Origin: Methanolobus sp. WCC4
GTDB taxonomy: Archaea; Halobacteriota; Methanosarcinia; Methanosarcinales; Methanosarcinaceae
Assembly (NCBI RefSeq): GCF_038022665.1
Contig: NZ_CP150629.1
Location: 1,284,480-1,348,479, forward strand
Length of the DNA stretch: 64,000 bases
Direction: 5' to 3'
Shown: piece after piece, positions 34,194-46,000 of the stretch
Layout of the letters: each line of letters starts with the position of its first letter
How positions within the stretch are numbered: position 1 is the stretch's first letter
The notes under the pieces: generated by a model
Seen by the model: the letters and a program-made list of their open reading frames with translations, nothing else
What the model was told of the DNA's origin: nothing
The model's database searches: none
Translations under genes and position numbers: made by a program

Positions 34194-35324
34194 ATGGCAG
34201 AAAACGATATTTCTATAATACACCCGCGGCCAAGTTCCATCGTGGCTGCGTTATATACATTGCGTGACCTGAATGTTGATGTTGCGATACTCCACGGTCC
34301 GCCTGGTTGCTCATTCAAACACGCAAGGCTGCTTGAGGAAGATGGGATACACGTTGTGACAACAGCCCTTGATGAGAATGGTTTCGTCTTCGGAGGGCGT
34401 GATGAACTTTCTTCCCTGCTGGAGAAGGCCAATGAGATGTTCAACCCGAAACTTATCGGTGTCGTTGGAACCTGTGCCAGTATGATCATCGGTGAGGAGC
34501 TCCGTGAGCCTATTCAGGATGCTAACCTTGATGTTCCTGTCATAGAGGTGGAAGTGCACGCAGGATATCCTAACAACACAAAAGGTGTGCTGATTGCACT
34601 TGAATCTGCATGTGAGGCAGGTGTCATCGATGAGGAGGAACTCGAAAGACAGAAGGTCCTGCTTGAGGAAGCGACAAATGTCGAGAAACGTCACGGTGCA
34701 GCAAGCAAGGAATATCTTGTTCCTTCACGTGGTGACCTGAAGTACAAGGTCGCTGAGAAAGTTATCAATTACCTGAAAGAAGGCAAGAAATGCCTCACCA
34801 TCATGAACGCCAAGAAGGAGACCGGCTACATGTTCGCCGACATCACCGTTGCTATCAATGAAGTGGCTGCACAACTTGGTGTTGCAGACAATGTCATCAA
34901 CATGGCAAATGTGGATGATACACTTGGTCTTCCCCGTGTACGTCACCATGCAACCAGTATCATGAACGACTTCAATGAGAAGGGAGTACCGATCCATGAG
35001 GTGATTGGTGGTATGGACGAGTACCCGATCGCAGGTGACAGGGTAAGTGAACTCATCGCTGAGAAATACAGTGACTTCGACTTTGCTGTTATCACAGGAG
35101 TACCACATGCGATACCAATGGACAATCTCAAGGACATGGATGTGATTTCAGTGACCAACGGTCCGAGACAGGTCTTCCCTCTCAAGGATATGGGACATTC
35201 CAATGTCATTGTTGAGATCGATCTGCATCCAAAGACACTCGGTGTGAGCAATATAGTCGAGTCAGAGTTCGGTGCAACAATGCGTGAAGTGGCAAAGGAC
35301 ATGCTGAATGAGGAGGCAGCCTGA
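34194..35324 (+). CDS. cfbD: Ni-sirohydrochlorin a,c-diamide reductive cyclase, catalytic subunit CfbD
   Basis: A 376-residue nitrogenase NifD-like protein. With CfbC it carries out a six-electron reduction of the nickel tetrapyrrole and closes a ring to give 15,17(3)-seco-F430. Cysteines that can hold a 4Fe-4S cluster appear in GPPGCSFKH and [15 protein letters not shown] start at the ATG at 34194 ([15 protein letters not shown]); an upstream frame adds 34 unrelated residues. The TGA overlaps the cfbC ATG by one base (TGATG). Confidence 0.95.
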   Translation: MAENDISIIHPRPSSIVAALYTLRDLNVDVAILHGPPGCSFKHARLLEEDGIHVVTTALDENGFVFGGRDELSSLLEKANEMFNPKLIGVVGTCASMIIGEELREPIQDANLDVPVIEVEVHAGYPNNTKGVLIALESACEAGVIDEEELERQKVLLEEATNVEKRHGAASKEYLVPSRGDLKYKVAEKVINYLKEGKKCLTIMNAKKETGYMFADITVAINEVAAQLGVADNVINMANVDDTLGLPRVRHHATSIMNDFNEKGVPIHEVIGGMDEYPIAGDRVSELIAEKYSDFDFAVITGVPHAIPMDNLKDMDVISVTNGPRQVFPLKDMGHSNVIVEIDLHPKTLGVSNIVESEFGATMREVAKDMLNEEAA

Positions 35325-36115
35325 TGGAACAGAAAAGGATAGCCATCTATGGTAAAGGCGGCATCGGAAAATCCAGTACAGCTTCCAATGTTGCAGCAGC
35401 CTGTGCCGACGAAGGTTACAAGGTTATGATCATCGGATGTGATCCGAAGAGCGATTCATCCATCACACTACTTGGTGGCAAGAGGATACCCACCATCCTT
35501 GACCTGCTCAGGCAGAAAATCGAGGTAAAGGAAGAGGATATCGTCCATGAAGGCTACAAGGGCGTGAAATGCGTAGAGGTAGGCGGTCCTGAGCCAGGTA
35601 TCGGCTGTGCAGGGCGCGGTATCATCGTTGCTATCCAGAAGTTGAAGAAGGTATGCAAGTCCATTGATGATATGGACCTGATCATCTACGATGTTCCGGG
35701 GGATATCGTATGTGGTGGTTTTGTGGCACCTATACGCAAGGGACTTGTGAATGAGGCTTACATCCTTACATCCGGCGAGTACATGCCTCTCTATGCTGCT
35801 AACAATATCTGCAAGGGACTTGCCAAGATCGATACACCTCTCTCCGGCATTATCTGTAACTCAAGAAGTGTTACAAGGGAAGAGGAGATCGTGAGGAAGT
35901 TCTCCGAGGAGATCGGCAGCAAGCTTATGGCTTTCATACCAAAGGAACAGATCGTCCAGGATTGTGAGAGGGATGGCTTCTCCGTGCTTGAGAAGGCTCC
36001 AGATTCCTCAGTTGCCGGTGTCTATCGCGAGCTTGCACACTCTATTATGTCCAACGACAGTTCCGTACTGCCATCATCACTTGAAGATGAGAGACTGCGT
36101 GAACTCACACGTTAA
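35324..36115 (+). CDS. cfbC: Ni-sirohydrochlorin a,c-diamide reductive cyclase, reductase subunit CfbC
   Basis: A 263-residue NifH-like ATPase that passes electrons to CfbD. The P-loop is [14 protein letters not shown] (about 9-22), and the two cysteines that bridge the 4Fe-4S cluster across the dimer are in GCAGRGII and PGDIVCGGF. Translation is coupled to cfbD through the TGATG junction. The following cfbB begins 11 bp after the stop. Confidence 0.96.
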   Translation: MEQKRIAIYGKGGIGKSSTASNVAAACADEGYKVMIIGCDPKSDSSITLLGGKRIPTILDLLRQKIEVKEEDIVHEGYKGVKCVEVGGPEPGIGCAGRGIIVAIQKLKKVCKSIDDMDLIIYDVPGDIVCGGFVAPIRKGLVNEAYILTSGEYMPLYAANNICKGLAKIDTPLSGIICNSRSVTREEEIVRKFSEEIGSKLMAFIPKEQIVQDCERDGFSVLEKAPDSSVAGVYRELAHSIMSNDSSVLPSSLEDERLRELTR

Positions 36116-36126
36116 GGTCTGATATC

Positions 36127-37626
36127 ATGTCTGAAAACTCCTCGGTTCCGGAAAAGAAGGAGATTAAGGAAACTATGGAAACTATGGGCACTAAGGAAAT
36201 ACCAAGGATCCTCCTGTCAGCTGGAAGTTCATCCTCCGGTAAGACCACGATCACCATAGGTCTGCTTGCGGCTCTTACTGAAGCAGGTTACAAGGTCCAG
36301 CCATACAAGGTGGGTCTGGATTATATCGATCCCAGTTACTACACTGAGATAACCGGTCGCAGGGCTCGTAATATAGATGGTTTCCTTATGGATGAGGAGG
36401 GTGTCAGGGATGTTTTCATCCACGGTGCAGAGGTCGGTGAGGATGCTGATATCGCTGTCATCGAGGGTGTCCGTGGCCTGTACGAGGGCTTTGACAGCTT
36501 CACGGATACCGGCAGCACCGCACAGATAGCCAAGATCCTGAAATGCTCTGTTATCCTTATCGTGAATGCAAGGAGCATCACCCGTTCAGCTGCTGCTCTT
36601 GTCAATGGTTTCAAGGACTTCGACAAGGATGTGAATATAGTCGGTGTGATCCTCAACAACATTGGTGGTCCAAGACACACAAAGAAGGCAACCGAGGCTA
36701 TCGAACACTATACAGGTATCCCTGTTATTGGTGTTATCCGCCGCAACAATTCAATGAAGATATCCATGAGGCATCTCGGTCTTGTTCCTGCAATAGAGGA
36801 ACGCCGCCGTGCCGATAATTATGATGAACGTATCGAGTTCATCAAGAACACTGTCAAGGAAGGGATACAGGTCGACCGCCTTCTTGAGATGGCAAATGCG
36901 GCTCCGGGACTTGAACGACCTTCAAAGACCGTTTTTACCCCACGTGAGCTTGAAGGTGAGCCTCCGGTCATTGGTGTTGCACTTGATGAGGCCTTCAATT
37001 TCTATTATCATGACAATCTCGAACTGCTGGAGATGGCAGGAGCCGAGATAAAATACTTCAGTCCGATACACGACAGCAAACTACCCGATGTGGACGGACT
37101 CTACCTTGGCGGCGGCTATCCCGAGCTTTTCGCCGCAGAACTTGAGAACAATGTCTCCATGCGTGAGGATGTACTTGATGCCTCGCGTTCAGGTATGCCC
37201 ATCTATGCAGAGTGCGGCGGTCTGATGTACCTGACCGAGAAACTGAGCACAGGAGTGAAAGGACAGGGAGCTCACCACATGGCAGAGATGCCTGAATCAA
37301 CCCACGATATGGTCGGCGCGCTACCCGGACATACCCTCATGGGTCACAAACGTGTGGTCAGCTACAATATCGGTTCATTAGCAATGGATTCCGTTATTGG
37401 CAAAACAGGCAATTCCTTCCGGGGCCATGAGTTCCACCACTCAGAGGTAACCAACATACCAAAGGATGCGAAGTTCGCTATCAAACTTTCCAGAGGAACC
37501 GGAATAATCGATGGCTGGGACGGGCTAACGGTTGATAATACGCTGGGGTGCTATGCTCATCTGGTTGCGAGTTCCTACAGGGAGTTTGCGGGAAGCTTTG
37601 TGGACTTTGTGATGAAGAACAGATGA
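36127..37626 (+). CDS. cfbB: Ni-sirohydrochlorin a,c-diamide synthase CfbB
   Basis: A 499-residue CbiA/CobB-type amidotransferase that adds the a and c amides to Ni-sirohydrochlorin using glutamine and ATP. The N-terminal P-loop region is SAGSSSSGKTTITIGLL (about 31-47), after a polar lead of about 27 residues (EKKEIKETMETMGTKE) not typical of the family. The C-terminal glutaminase domain has the catalytic Cys in IYAECGGLMYL and a His in GHEFHHSE. The chelatase CfbA, which inserts nickel, is not in the window. Confidence 0.95.
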   Translation: MSENSSVPEKKEIKETMETMGTKEIPRILLSAGSSSSGKTTITIGLLAALTEAGYKVQPYKVGLDYIDPSYYTEITGRRARNIDGFLMDEEGVRDVFIHGAEVGEDADIAVIEGVRGLYEGFDSFTDTGSTAQIAKILKCSVILIVNARSITRSAAALVNGFKDFDKDVNIVGVILNNIGGPRHTKKATEAIEHYTGIPVIGVIRRNNSMKISMRHLGLVPAIEERRRADNYDERIEFIKNTVKEGIQVDRLLEMANAAPGLERPSKTVFTPRELEGEPPVIGVALDEAFNFYYHDNLELLEMAGAEIKYFSPIHDSKLPDVDGLYLGGGYPELFAAELENNVSMREDVLDASRSGMPIYAECGGLMYLTEKLSTGVKGQGAHHMAEMPESTHDMVGALPGHTLMGHKRVVSYNIGSLAMDSVIGKTGNSFRGHEFHHSEVTNIPKDAKFAIKLSRGTGIIDGWDGLTVDNTLGCYAHLVASSYREFAGSFVDFVMKNR

Positions 37627-38197
37627 TTTTATTGTTGTTTTTATTCATTTTTCCCATCTAATATAATTTCCAGGTTTTTCGGCTTTGTAGAGATCCTGTT
37701 AATTGCAACTTTGAACTCAGCAACTTTAAACAACTGCATTAGTTCAATGGTCTTCAGGATTGTGGTGAAGGAATATGTCGCCTGCTTCGGGTGGTAACAT
37801 TGATCATTGTCTGTCACTGATATTTACAGATCAATTAGAAATACAAGGCTGCAGTGAACTATTATTTTGACTGATCGGAAGTCATGAATTTCTTAAACCA
37901 TCCCGGAGGGTACGGCGAAGCCGGCACGATCAGAAAAGAAGAATGAGATAATCAGTTGCTTTCACTCGTATTCTGCATGCCGATAATTAAGAACCGGAAT
38001 GTTCCTCATAAGATTGGGGTCTTGAAGTGTTTCTTCTTGCAGAGGTCTACAGGAATAGTTAAGGTACGGAGCCATAAAGGATCTGGAACTTCTGGAATGA
38101 CCGGAAATACCGTTTGATCAATATCAAAAGGTCTTTTTATTTTCAAAAGAATTCTCTATATATCAAATGATATTCATGGGCACAGGTGCAGGCAAAC
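37627..38197. other. 570-bp intergenic region between cfbB and the glucan phosphorylase
   Basis: No full-size gene. It begins with T-rich stretches that can end cfbB transcription, holds a structured element or 20-codon ORF at 37871-37946, an unremarkable 46-codon open frame at 37977-38117 with no ribosome binding site, and a TATA box (CTCTATATATC, about 38152-38162) for the phosphorylase. Confidence 0.5.
37871..37946 (+). ncRNA. Candidate structured RNA or 20-codon small ORF
   Basis: CTGATCG (37871-37877) and CGATCAG (37927-37933) form a perfect 7-bp closing stem. Inside, GAAGT/ATTTC, CCC-GGA-GGG and CGGC-GAA-GCCG can each form a hairpin, giving a compact multibranch fold that is richer in GC than its surroundings. 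The same bases also encode a possible micropeptide from ATG 37884 to TGA 37946 (MNFLNHPGGYGEAGTIRKEE). I cannot tell which reading, if either, is real. Confidence 0.3.
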
Positions 38198-39880
38198 ATG
38201 GAAAATATGCATAAGGTAATTGGTCACAAGGGATGGAAGATCGCTTATTTCTCTATGGAGATCGGGTTAAAGAACGAGATGCCAACTTATAGTGGTGGCC
38301 TTGGTATCCTTGCCGGGGACACGATCAGGGCAAGTGCAGACCTTGGTCTTCCCCTTATCGGTGTGACCCTGCTTAACAGAAAGGGATATTTTCTACAGAA
38401 GGTCGATGAGGCCGGCCGGCAGACAGAACATCATCAGGAGTGGTCCCCTTCGGATTATATGGATCTCCTGCCTTACGAAATTACGGTAAGGATGCAGAAA
38501 AGGGATGTCAGGATAAGGGCATGGCTCTATGAACACCAGAGCCTTACAGGTTCGAAGATACCTGTGATCTTCCTTGATACTGATGTTGAAGGCAATTCCT
38601 TAGAGGACAGGATGATCACGGATAGTCTTTACGGAGGGGACAGGTCTTATCGTCTGAAACAGGAAATGGTGCTCGGTATAGGTGGTGTGAGGATGCTCAA
38701 CAGCCTTGGATGTTCCATTACCAAATATCATATGAACGAAGGTCATTCAAGTCTCCTTGCCATTGAACTGCTGCGTCAGAACAACATGCAGCCTGAAAGG
38801 GTAAGGGAGGAATGTGTCTTCACTACCCATACTCCTATAGAGAGCGGCCATGACAGATTCTCACATGACCTCGTACTTGATGTAATGGATGAGGATGTGG
38901 ATCTGGATGCTCTAAAGCAGTATGGGGGAGAATATGAACTTAATATGACCCTGCTTGCTTTGAATCTCTCCAACTACATCAACGGTGTGGCAAAAAGACA
39001 CAGGGATGTTTCCAGGAAGATGTTCCCGGGATACGAGATATCATCTATAACAAACGGTGTACATTCATATACCTGGGTCTGTCCATATTTCAGGAAATTG
39101 TATGACAGGTATATTCCGGGGTGGGCTAATGAGCCGGAACTTCTGGTCAGGGTTCAGAGCATACCTGATAATGAGGTATGGGATGCTCATATGCTTGCAA
39201 AGAAGGAGCTTATCGACCATGTGAACAGCAGGTCCAATGCAGGTCTGGACTATGATACTCTGACGATAGGTTTTGCAAGACGCTTCACCGAGTACAAGAG
39301 ACCTACCTTCATTTTCTCAGAACTGGATAGATTGAGAAAGGTCAACGAGGCCGGGAAGATCCAGTTGATATTCGCAGGAAAAGCGCATCCACGCGATACT
39401 ATGGGAAAGGCATTCATTGAAAAGATATTCCAGTATATGGAAGAGCTCAAAGGTGAGATAAAGATAGCTTATCTTGAGAACTATGACATCGACCTTGCCA
39501 TGAAGATGGTTTCAGGTGTGGATATCTGGCTGAACAATCCCCGAAAACCGCTGGAAGCATCAGGGACAAGTGGTATGAAGGCAGCTCATAATGGTGTTGT
39601 GAACTTCAGTGTGCTCGATGGCTGGTGGATCGAGGGATGCGTGGAAGGTATGACCGGCTTTGCAATAGGCCCTAAACCAGAGGTTGATAAGACCCTGGAA
39701 CAGATTGAGAAGATGGAGCTTGATGACCTGTACAATAAACTCGAATACATAATGATCCCTAAGTACTATTGCAGGAGAGACGAATGGGTCAGCCTGATGA
39801 ACAATTCCATCGAGATGATCGCTTATTATTTCAACAGCCACAGGATGATGCGTCACTATGTGACCGAAGCTTACCTGTGA
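38198..39880 (+). CDS. Alpha-glucan (glycogen) phosphorylase, GT35 family
   Basis: A 560-residue GT35 phosphorylase of the short AlgP/MalP type; it releases glucose-1-phosphate from glycogen or maltodextrin. Key segments are YSGGLGILAGD at the N-terminus, the active-site region YHMNEGHSSLLAIE and the pyridoxal-phosphate lysine in ASGTSGMKAAHNG (about 455). Methanosarcinales store glycogen, which fits. The ATG at 38198 is used; a GTG four codons earlier has no ribosome binding site. It stands alone with its own TATA box and a T-run terminator. Confidence 0.92.
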   Translation: MENMHKVIGHKGWKIAYFSMEIGLKNEMPTYSGGLGILAGDTIRASADLGLPLIGVTLLNRKGYFLQKVDEAGRQTEHHQEWSPSDYMDLLPYEITVRMQKRDVRIRAWLYEHQSLTGSKIPVIFLDTDVEGNSLEDRMITDSLYGGDRSYRLKQEMVLGIGGVRMLNSLGCSITKYHMNEGHSSLLAIELLRQNNMQPERVREECVFTTHTPIESGHDRFSHDLVLDVMDEDVDLDALKQYGGEYELNMTLLALNLSNYINGVAKRHRDVSRKMFPGYEISSITNGVHSYTWVCPYFRKLYDRYIPGWANEPELLVRVQSIPDNEVWDAHMLAKKELIDHVNSRSNAGLDYDTLTIGFARRFTEYKRPTFIFSELDRLRKVNEAGKIQLIFAGKAHPRDTMGKAFIEKIFQYMEELKGEIKIAYLENYDIDLAMKMVSGVDIWLNNPRKPLEASGTSGMKAAHNGVVNFSVLDGWWIEGCVEGMTGFAIGPKPEVDKTLEQIEKMELDDLYNKLEYIMIPKYYCRRDEWVSLMNNSIEMIAYYFNSHRMMRHYVTEAYL

Positions 39881-39907
39881 GCTTTGTTCCTTCTTTTTTT
39901 TTCTATT
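39881..39907 (+). terminator. T-run terminator after the glucan phosphorylase
   Basis: A run TTCTTTTTTTTTCTATTTT begins within 15 bases of the stop codon and has no hairpin, as is usual for archaeal termination signals. Confidence 0.5.
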
Positions 39908-40007
39908 TTAAGTCTGTTCTTAAAGTGATAGATCTGATTATTATACATCAGTATAAATTAATTATGTTTAAATATCAAAAAAACATACTTCGAGTGGGTG
40001 GACTTTC

Positions 40008-43000
40008 TTGAAATCTTATTGTCAAAAAACGATATTTTTAATGTTAGTGACTTTCTTGTTAGTACTCTTTGCAGGAAATGCAATGGCTGAAACCATGAAA
40101 GTTGACTGGAACGGTACTGGTGATCATATGTCTATTCAGGCTGCAATCGACAATGCGTCATCTGGAGATTCAATTGTTGTCATGCCGGGAAACTATACTG
40201 AGAATCTGCTGGTGGATAGGTCGGTTTCTATCTTTTCGGAGTCAGGGAATCCTGCAGATACGGTGATTCAGCCTTTTGATCTCACTGAGAAACTGATAAC
40301 CATAAATTCAGATAATGTAGTAGTTAATGGCTTTACTGTAACTGGTGCCAATGCGTCAAAGGCTATATTCCTCTATGAGTCCTCTGGATGTTTGATAGAG
40401 AACAATATAGTTAGCTCAAACAAATATGGAATATACCTGAACAACTCTGATAATAATGAGGTTGTTAACAATACCCTGCTTTCAAACAACTTTATAGGTC
40501 TCTGTCTTTTTGAAAGTGATGACAATTCTGTTCGTTCGACTTATTCATCAGGCAATTTCATTGGTTTTGATCTGGTAAGTTCATGTAATAATGTTCTCTC
40601 GGATAATACACTCGAAAGTGATGGGGCATATGGGATATACTTCCATCAGTATTCACATGACAATTCCATAATGAACAATAATATTAGCAATACTTATTAT
40701 TTTGAACCTCTTGGATCAAGTACTTTAATTTCAGCAAGTATGGAACCTATCTCATCAAATGAGAACAAAGAATTCGATGTATATCTTTTTGCAGATAGCA
40801 GCCAAAAAATGCTGAATGAATTCTCAATTTCTGAGTATGATCAGTCATCAACAAGCACTGCTCCTGGTGTATATGGTGGGCTTGGTCTATTTCTTAATAG
40901 GGATAACACAGGAAACATAATAGTAAGCAATGTTGTTGAAAACAGTTACATTCGTGGAATGCACTTTGGATATAGTTCATCAGGAAACACTATTTATGAC
41001 AATTACTTCAATAACACAGATAATTTCTACCAGTACTACAACAATACCAACATCTGGAATATAACACTAACACCGGGTGAAAATATTGCAGGTGGCCCAT
41101 ATCTTGGTGGAAATTGCTGGACCAATCCTTCAGGTACGGATTTCAGTCAGACACATGTGGATCTAAATGATGACGGGATATGTGATGAATCGTATTCTAT
41201 CGATCAATACAATGTAGATGAATTACCTCTTTATTCGTATCAAAATCTGCTTCCAGAAGCTTCAATATTCTCAATTTCACCGGGTTATGTAAAGACTGGT
41301 GAGTTAGTTCACTTTGCAGGAATTGGTATCGATTATGATGGATACATTCAGGAATATGGCTGGAGATCCAGTATAGATGGAGAACTGAGCGATGATGCTT
41401 ACTTCAGCACAAATACATTGTCACCGGGAAATCACACTATCTATTACAAAGTAAAAGACAATGAAGATGAGTGGTCAGCAGAAGTCATAAGTCACTTGAC
41501 GGTTGAAAATGATGATGAGGCATATATCAGAAGTCAGGTTTATAATGGCAGTGATCTCAACTCTATTTTTAACGAGAATGCCATACATATTGGAAGCGGA
41601 CATTATGCAATTGAAATAAACTCATCCAATTTTAAAGCCTTTAATTACGATCTGGATACAAATACAGGCAGTGAATCATTTAGGATATGTAATTCAACTA
41701 ATTTCAGCCATTCAGCAGATGGCAGGACAATTGAAGAAGGAATTATCAACTACAAAACTGAAATTCTTCAGGTAAATTACGAAGCAGACTTTGGTAATGA
41801 AGAGGCGTATGGATCAACACATCCTACCACATATCCATCAATAGGATTCTTTGGTGACAGATATGTTTCTCTCTCAGATGAAAATCCAGATGAAATTGTA
41901 AAATTACTTTTGGATAGCGATGATAAACATCTGATTAGAAAAAGTTCTTCCTTAGAACTCCATGAAGGCTACGAGCTTACAGCAAAACAAATTGATGTTG
42001 AAGGAGATAAAGTATGGATGGAACTATCCCAAAATGGAGAGTTCATAGAAGATGAAGTTATTGATCTTTCCGGCGATCCTGTAACATGGGAGTATGATCT
42101 GGACATTGGGGATGAAGGGGATGTCATTGTTTTTAGATTACTTGTTACGGATCTATTCGTGGAACAGGTCGACGAATTTGTTGTTGTAGAAGGAATATGG
42201 TTAATTGATTTTGAAAATCCCATAGATGTAGAAGCTGGATCTACTTTCAATGAAATGGAAGTTCAACTGGTTGATAATAATTCAATCAGAATGAACAATT
42301 TGAATAACATAATTCTTGAAAAAGATAGTACTATAAATGTTGCCAATGACCTTAACTTTAAAGTTGCTGATTCAGATGCACTGCGTTTCTGTCTGATTAA
42401 AACATACGACCAATCAACTCAACATGACATCCCAGGTGCCGTTGCAACAGGCCCAGAATCATGGGATTATTTGGATTTTGCTGGTCTATTCTATGATATT
42501 GACAATGCCATATCTTCTGAAACACTTGAAGTAACACAACCTTTGACGAGTACTGAGCGAATAATCCACCCAGGAAACCTCACATATACAACAACTATTC
42601 AGAAAAGTAATTTCTCATGTGATGAATTAAATTCTGACGGAGAGCAATATGAAGTTGTAGGTATACTAGGAGAAAAATACATACCTTTAGAACAGGGAAA
42701 TCCGGCAAAACTTGGAAAACTGCTTCTTGACACAAATAAAGAATATGTTGTGACTGGAAGTGGTGATATTGATTTTAAGGATGGTTATGGTGTTCATTAT
42801 TCCTACGATGAAGAAAAAGATGATTTTTATGTTTATTTTATAAAAGGCAACTGCATATATGGCAGAACCTCCATTAATAACACTGTTACTTTTGACCCGG
42901 TATCCCAGGATGCTATATGGAAATGGGAAGATGACATTGCTGGTGTAGACGATGTCAGAGTTATGGAATTGCATATTAAAAAGAGAGAGGGGCCGTTTTC

Positions 43001-46000
43001 GAAACAATTTATAATTGATGGGATCTGGATTTTAGACTTTGATGATATATTGGATTTTGAGATTTCAGATGAAGATGATATGATGGAAGTAACTGATATT
43101 TCTGACAATTCTATCACTTTCTCAAATTGGAATTCTATCAATCTATTATCAGGAAAGAGATTTGATATTTACAATAGTTTGAAATTGGAAGTTGCAGATA
43201 ATAGTACACTTCATTACTATCCAATAGTTGAAAAGACAATACTCGAAAATACAGCAGCAAATATTGATTCTTATGAAACCAGAATAAGAAGTTACCAAAA
43301 TGAGAATCCTACAATTAATATAAGCCTGGATTATCCTTCTGATGTGGTATGGTATTTAGATGGGGATTATCAACAGATCAATTACTCAGTAACAGATGCA
43401 TCCTATTATCCGAATGCTTATGCATCAGGTGATTATGACATTACTGCTTTTGTATCAAATGAAAATGGAACAGATGTTATAAACTGGGACTGGGGAATTA
43501 TAAAACCAACAACTTCAGTTGATATTACCCATACAGGAAATATCGAAATTAGAAGCCCTGTATATGACAAAAATGATATAGTAGCACTTAATGACAACAA
43601 TACTTTCATAGAAATCAATGCTTCCAACTTTGCAGGTTTTTATTGTGATATGGACAGAAACCTGTCAACTGAAATGATTTTTATAGAGAATATGACATCT
43701 GCAGAAAACGGAGACTTAAAGATTGGAAAATATGGACTAAAGTATTCCACTTCTGTCCAACAGGTCATGTACAAAGCAGATTATGGAAATAGCAAATATG
43801 GATTAAATGACACATATCAAGTAATAGGAATCCTGGGTGATCCTTATGTCCCAATTACTGAAATAGAAAATAGTAAAACATGCAAGTTTGCAAAATTACT
43901 GGTTGACACTGATAATAAATATACATTAAGAACAAATTCATCTCTTGAACTTGCAAATGGCTATGCGCTTACAGCAAAGCAAATTAAAGTTGAAGAAGAT
44001 AAGGTCTGGTTGGAACTATCCCGAAACGGAGAGTTCGTTGAAGATGAAGTAATAGATGTAAGTGATGGATTAGCAATATGGGAATATTATTCTGACCTTG
44101 GAAACGAGTCTCATGTACTTATCTACAGACTACTTGTAAGTGACGTATTCCAGGGACAAGTCGATGCTCTTGCAGTTACACAAGGAATGTGGTTGATTGA
44201 CAGTAATGAAGATAACCTGCTTGAAATTGATCAGGGAGACCGGTTCAGCGAACTGGATGTCGATCTCTTGGACAATAATATAATAACTATGTCCAATAAC
44301 CATGATGACATCATTCTGAAAAAAGGAGAAGACACAACCATAGCACTGGATTTATCAATAAAACTTTCAAATTCAAGTGATTACAATTTCTATCTTAAAA
44401 AGGATATTTACCCTACTGAGGAATATGAACTTAGGGGTACGGTGGCTACCGGACCAATTATATGGAATGATGAATTGTCTTGGAATTTCAAGGACTTTGC
44501 CGGCTTTGTATATGACTTTGAAGAAAACGTCGGAACAGAGCAACTCAATATAAACTATATTTCAAATAGCTCTATCGAAGAAGAAGGAATCACTTATTAC
44601 TCCACACTTGTTCAAAAAGGATATACTGCAAATTTCACTCCTGAAAACAACATCCATTATAATGAAACATATCCTATGATAGGCATTTTCGGGGAAGAAT
44701 ATGTGTCCCTTACAGACAGTAGACCGGATGAATTAGCAAAACTGATAATCGATTCTGATTCACAATATACTTTGAAAATAGGCTCACCGCTTGAACTTCC
44801 AGAAGGCTTTGAATTAATCGTAAATGATATTGAAGGCAATGATACTGCGGTTATTAGCATATTCAAGAACGGAGAACTACAGTATAGTGAAAAGATAGAT
44901 GCTTTTGCTGGAGAGTTTACTCTTGAATATCAGGAAGATATAGTTTCTCAGAAAAATATCATTGTTTTCCGCACAAATATTAAAGAAATAATTTCCGAAA
45001 AAACGGACAGCTATATAATCCTGAATGGACTCTGGATGGTAGATTCTGAAAGTTATCTTGCAATAAATACAGGAGACCGATTTGGAGAATTTGTAGTCGA
45101 TTTTATCGCAGAAGATAATATCCATATGTTTAATTTTAGAAGTATTTCTATAGGAAAAGGGTACGAGATAGAACTTGCTGAAGGTATCAAACTAAGAATT
45201 GCTGACAGTGATTCATTGCGCTTCTACCCTTATAGAGAATACCAGCCAACTGGAACCCTAAGCAATTATGTACCATCTGTCTCTTCATTGCTTCTTTCAA
45301 CAAACAAAACAATGTTTGGCTCAGAAGTAAGCTTCTATGGAAACGGAACCGATCAAGATGGCTCCATAGTTGCCTACAACTGGCGCTCGAATATCGATGG
45401 CCAGTTAAGCACAGAGTTAAGTTTCACATCTTCTGATCTTTCAGTAGGCAATCACACAATTTACTTCAAGGTCAAGGATGACAATGGTGACTGGTCCGAT
45501 GAGAACTCAGAAAATATCCTGGTAAATCCCGTTTCACCTACTACTTCAACATCCACAAGCTCTGGTGGTGGCGGAGGAGGCGGTGGTGGAGGTGCCACAG
45601 GCGAACTCTACGAGAACATCGCATTCAAGGACGTAAGGTCCGAGTTCGTTACAAAAGACTCTGTCACATCCTATGACTTTACGGATGAGGACAACGAATT
45701 GGAATACATCCGGTTCACAGCTTCCCGAAACTGGGGTAAGATCTCTACAACTGTGGAGTGTCTGCATGATACCTCTGCTCTTGTGGATAAGGAACCAGAG
45801 GGAACCGTATATCGCAATCTCAACATATGGGTCGGAAAATCAGGTTTCTCTGAGAACATAGAGGATTGTGTCATAGGTTTCAAGGTCAGTAAGGAATGGC
45901 TTGCAGAGAATGAGATTGATGAAGGTAGCGTAAGGCTTCTGCATTATTCTGATGGAGAATGGGAAGAGCTTGACACGGAACTGGTAGATGAGGATGATGG

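Noticed and set aside
37977-38117. A 46-codon open frame ending near GSGTSGMTGN, reminiscent of the phosphorylase motif ASGTSGMKA
   Set aside because: No ribosome binding site, no wider similarity to the phosphorylase that follows, and the match covers only six or seven residues.
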